This document shows, one piece after another, positions 7,134 through 9,079 of a DNA stretch of 9,079 bases. Each line of letters starts with the position of its first letter. Within the stretch, counting starts at the first letter, position 1. The position numbers and the translations under genes were made by a program. This stretch comes from Paludibacter sp. (GTDB taxonomy: Bacteria > Bacteroidota > Bacteroidia > Bacteroidales > Paludibacteraceae): contig JANJXE010000368.1 in NCBI GenBank assembly GCA_024709185.1, forward strand, positions 1 through 9,079, read 5' to 3'. The notes beneath the pieces are model-generated. The model made no database searches. It was not told where the DNA came from and saw only the letters and a program-made list of their open reading frames with translations.

Positions 7134-7415
7134 TTATTTCAGTAAAAAATACATCACTGCCAGGAGTGCAATTATGATAACAATCAAACGGATATTCGAT
7201 TGTTTATCAGCAGTCCTGCGATCTCCACGCCTGTTGGCCATTTCGCGGAAAGTACCCCGTTGAATCGAGGTCTTAAAGCCTGTGTTTTCCGCTTCAAGCG
7301 GTTGCTCAACATCTTTCATTGCCTTTTCGCGTTCCTTTAGCGCTTCCTTCTTAGGATCGTAGTAAATGTACCTGTACTTGTACTGAAGCGGCTTATGTAA
7401 GTTAAAAAATCCCAT
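7134..7415 (-). CDS. Small predicted tail-anchored membrane protein, function unknown
   Basis: A 93-aa protein with no domain I can name. The N-terminus (1-20) is rich in aromatic residues (FF, YKYRYIYY), residues 20-35 are highly charged (DPKKEALKEREKAMK) and likely helical, residues 50-72 are basic (REMANRRGDRR), and residues about 75-92 are a single hydrophobic helix ending at the C-terminus. The basic stretch before the helix predicts a cytoplasmic N-terminus anchored by its tail. It sits 30 bp after manC and 12 bp before mutL, suggesting co-transcription. I have an impression that similar small proteins occur beside mutL in other Bacteroidota, but I cannot confirm this here. Intact frame, tight spacing and clear topology support a real gene. 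Confidence 0.8.
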   Translation of the reverse strand: MGFFNLHKPLQYKYRYIYYDPKKEALKEREKAMKDVEQPLEAENTGFKTSIQRGTFREMANRRGDRRTADKQSNIRLIVIIIALLAVMYFLLK

Positions 7416-7440
7416 TAATCATTTATAATTAATCATTTAT
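7415..7440 (-). repeat. 12-bp direct repeat between manC and the small membrane protein gene
   Basis: TTAATCATTTAT occurs at 7415-7426 and again at 7429-7440, separated by AA, a 14-bp period. On the minus strand each copy reads ATAAATGATTAA. The second copy directly abuts the ATG of the downstream gene and each copy contains an ATG that soon meets a stop. It fills nearly the whole 30-bp gap and could act in translation initiation. Confidence 0.7.
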
Positions 7441-7445
7441 CATTC

Positions 7446-8519
7446 CTAACTGTATTCTCCATCGAACGACACGATGGCGTCGTTGACAAACTGCCGGATC
7501 CGTGCTTCTTCATCTTTCTTACAGATGAGCAACACATTGTCCGACTCGGCAATTAAATAACCATTGAGTCCTTCCACAACGGCTAATTTACCCTGAGGAA
7601 GCGCTACGATATTTTCTTCACTTTCGTAAAAAAGAGTATTGCATTTCAGTGTAACATTTTTGTTTTTATCCTTTTCCGACATATCGTATAAAGAGCCCCA
7701 GGTACCCAAATCAGTCCATCCAAAATCGCTGCACAGCACATACACATTATCTGCTTTTTCCATTATCCCGTAATCGATAGAGATATTCATGCAGGTAGGA
7801 TAGATAGAGTCGATAAAAGCCTGTTCTTTATCGGTATTAAACACTTCTCTTCCGGCTGTAAAGCGTGAATCCACTTCAGGAAGCAGCGTTTTAAAGGCAT
7901 GATCGATAGCATTCAGGTTCCAGAGAAAGATTCCGGAATTCCAAAAGAATTCACCGGTTTCAAAGAAAATCTGAGCCAGTTCAGCATTTGGTTTTTCAGT
8001 AAAGGTTTTCACTTTACGCAAAGCACCCTGGCCTTCATCAATCTGGATATATCCATAACCTGTTTCCGGGCGGCTGGGTTTAATACCGAGGGTTAACAGA
8101 CTGTTATTCTTGCTGATAAAATCTATTCCCGTTTCCAGCGTTTCGATGAAATCATTTTCCTTCAGAATCAAATGATCCGAAGGTGCCACAATGATATTCG
8201 CCTCACTGGTTATTGATTTGATGCGATTTACAGCATAGGCGATACAGGGAGCGGTATTACGTCGCAACGGCTCCAAAAGCACCTGGTTTTCTTTAATTTC
8301 AGGCAGTTGCTCTAATATCATATCCTTGTATATAATATTAGAGACAATTAGAATATTTTCAGCTGGTACTATCCGTCGAAAACGGTCGAAAGTCATCTGC
8401 AGCAACGAACGACCGGTTCCAAAAAAATCGAGAAATTGCTTGGGACGGTTATTTCTACTGAATGGCCAGAACCGGCTTCCAACGCCGCCTGCCATGATAA
8501 CACAATAATTTTGACTCAT
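7446..8519 (-). CDS. manC: Mannose-1-phosphate guanylyltransferase
   Basis: Cytoplasmic nucleotidyltransferase that converts mannose-1-phosphate and GTP to GDP-mannose, the donor for mannose and fucose-type residues in capsule, O-antigen and protein glycans. At 357 aa it is the single-domain form, without the C-terminal phosphomannose isomerase domain of long ManC/AlgA enzymes. Motifs seen are the nucleotide-binding loop GGVGSRFWPFSR (11-22) with RPKQFL (25-30), EPLRRNTAPCI (83-93), PSDH (113-116), FTEKPN (173-178), WNSGIF (193-198) and GWTDLGTWGSL (267-277), all intact. It is the first gene of a probable operon with the small membrane protein and mutL. Isomerase and phosphomannomutase partners are not in the window. 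A predicted promoter lies about 50 bp upstream of its transcript start region. Confidence 0.95.
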   Translation of the reverse strand: MSQNYCVIMAGGVGSRFWPFSRNNRPKQFLDFFGTGRSLLQMTFDRFRRIVPAENILIVSNIIYKDMILEQLPEIKENQVLLEPLRRNTAPCIAYAVNRIKSITSEANIIVAPSDHLILKENDFIETLETGIDFISKNNSLLTLGIKPSRPETGYGYIQIDEGQGALRKVKTFTEKPNAELAQIFFETGEFFWNSGIFLWNLNAIDHAFKTLLPEVDSRFTAGREVFNTDKEQAFIDSIYPTCMNISIDYGIMEKADNVYVLCSDFGWTDLGTWGSLYDMSEKDKNKNVTLKCNTLFYESEENIVALPQGKLAVVEGLNGYLIAESDNVLLICKKDEEARIRQFVNDAIVSFDGEYS

Positions 8520-8574
8520 CAGGTATTATTATTTATTTCTTAAATTACAGAATATTCTTCCTTCAAAAACAGCA

Positions 8575-8605
8575 CTAAGATAGTGAGAAAATTTTGTTAT
8601 TCAAA
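8575..8605 (-). promoter_or_regulatory. Candidate promoter of the manC operon
   Basis: On the minus strand, TTTG (8602-8605) is followed after 19 bases by TATCTTAG (8575-8582), which differs from the Bacteroidota -7 consensus TAnnTTTG at one position. Transcription would start near 8568, giving a leader of about 49 bases before the manC ATG. The -33 element lies immediately after the rpoC terminator stem. Confidence 0.5.
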
Positions 8606-8641
8606 ACACCAAAGCCGGAAGATTCTAACTTCCGGCTTTGG
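8602..8641 (-). terminator. Intrinsic terminator downstream of rpoC
   Basis: A perfect 13-bp stem, CCAAAGCCGGAAG (8609-8621) with CTTCCGGCTTTGG (8629-8641) and a 7-base loop, begins 24 bp after the rpoC stop. On the minus strand it is followed by the T-rich TGTTTTG. The stem is strong and GC-rich at its centre; the T tract is modest. Confidence 0.75.
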
Positions 8642-8665
8642 CTATTACTTGATTATTGCATGAAA

Positions 8666-9079
<414 letters not shown>

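Overview
The window looks like ordinary chromosomal DNA from a Bacteroidota bacterium, probably in or near the Bacteroidales/Marinilabiliales. The signs are a sensor kinase and response regulator pair that strongly resembles Bacteroides RprX/RprY, a short single-domain mannose-1-phosphate guanylyltransferase of the type seen in this phylum, a Bacteroidota-like RNA polymerase beta' C-terminus, AT-rich intergenic DNA, a lack of clear Shine-Dalgarno sequences, and several matches to the phylum's -33 TTTG / -7 TAnnTTTG promoter. I see no tRNA, rRNA, insertion sequence, phage gene or CRISPR array.

Layout from left to right. Positions 1-132 are non-coding and carry a good candidate promoter pointing left, out of the window. 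Two minus-strand transporter genes follow: a glutamate/dicarboxylate:cation symporter (133-1380) and, upstream of it, an LplT-like major facilitator (1481-2686). A 296-bp divergent intergenic region (2687-2982) separates them from the plus-strand two-component operon rprX-rprY (2983-5221, genes overlapping by 11 bp). A strong hairpin terminator (5277-5311) lies between rprY and the convergent minus-strand group. That group reads, in order of transcription, manC (8519-7446), a small predicted membrane protein (7415-7134) and mutL (7121-5310). The right edge holds the last 137 codons of rpoC, also on the minus strand, closed by a 13-bp hairpin that abuts the manC promoter.

Functionally these are housekeeping and envelope/stress genes: transcription (rpoC), GDP-mannose supply for glycans (manC), mismatch repair (mutL), envelope signalling (rprXY) and two inner-membrane transporters. 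I do not see a new defence or mobile system. The points worth a second look are finer: a repeat-rich regulatory region upstream of rprXY, a MutL whose endonuclease motifs are degenerate, a symporter with Thr in place of Asp in its NMDG motif, a small unrecognised membrane protein between manC and mutL, a 12-bp tandem repeat just before it, and a terminator fused to a promoter between rpoC and manC.
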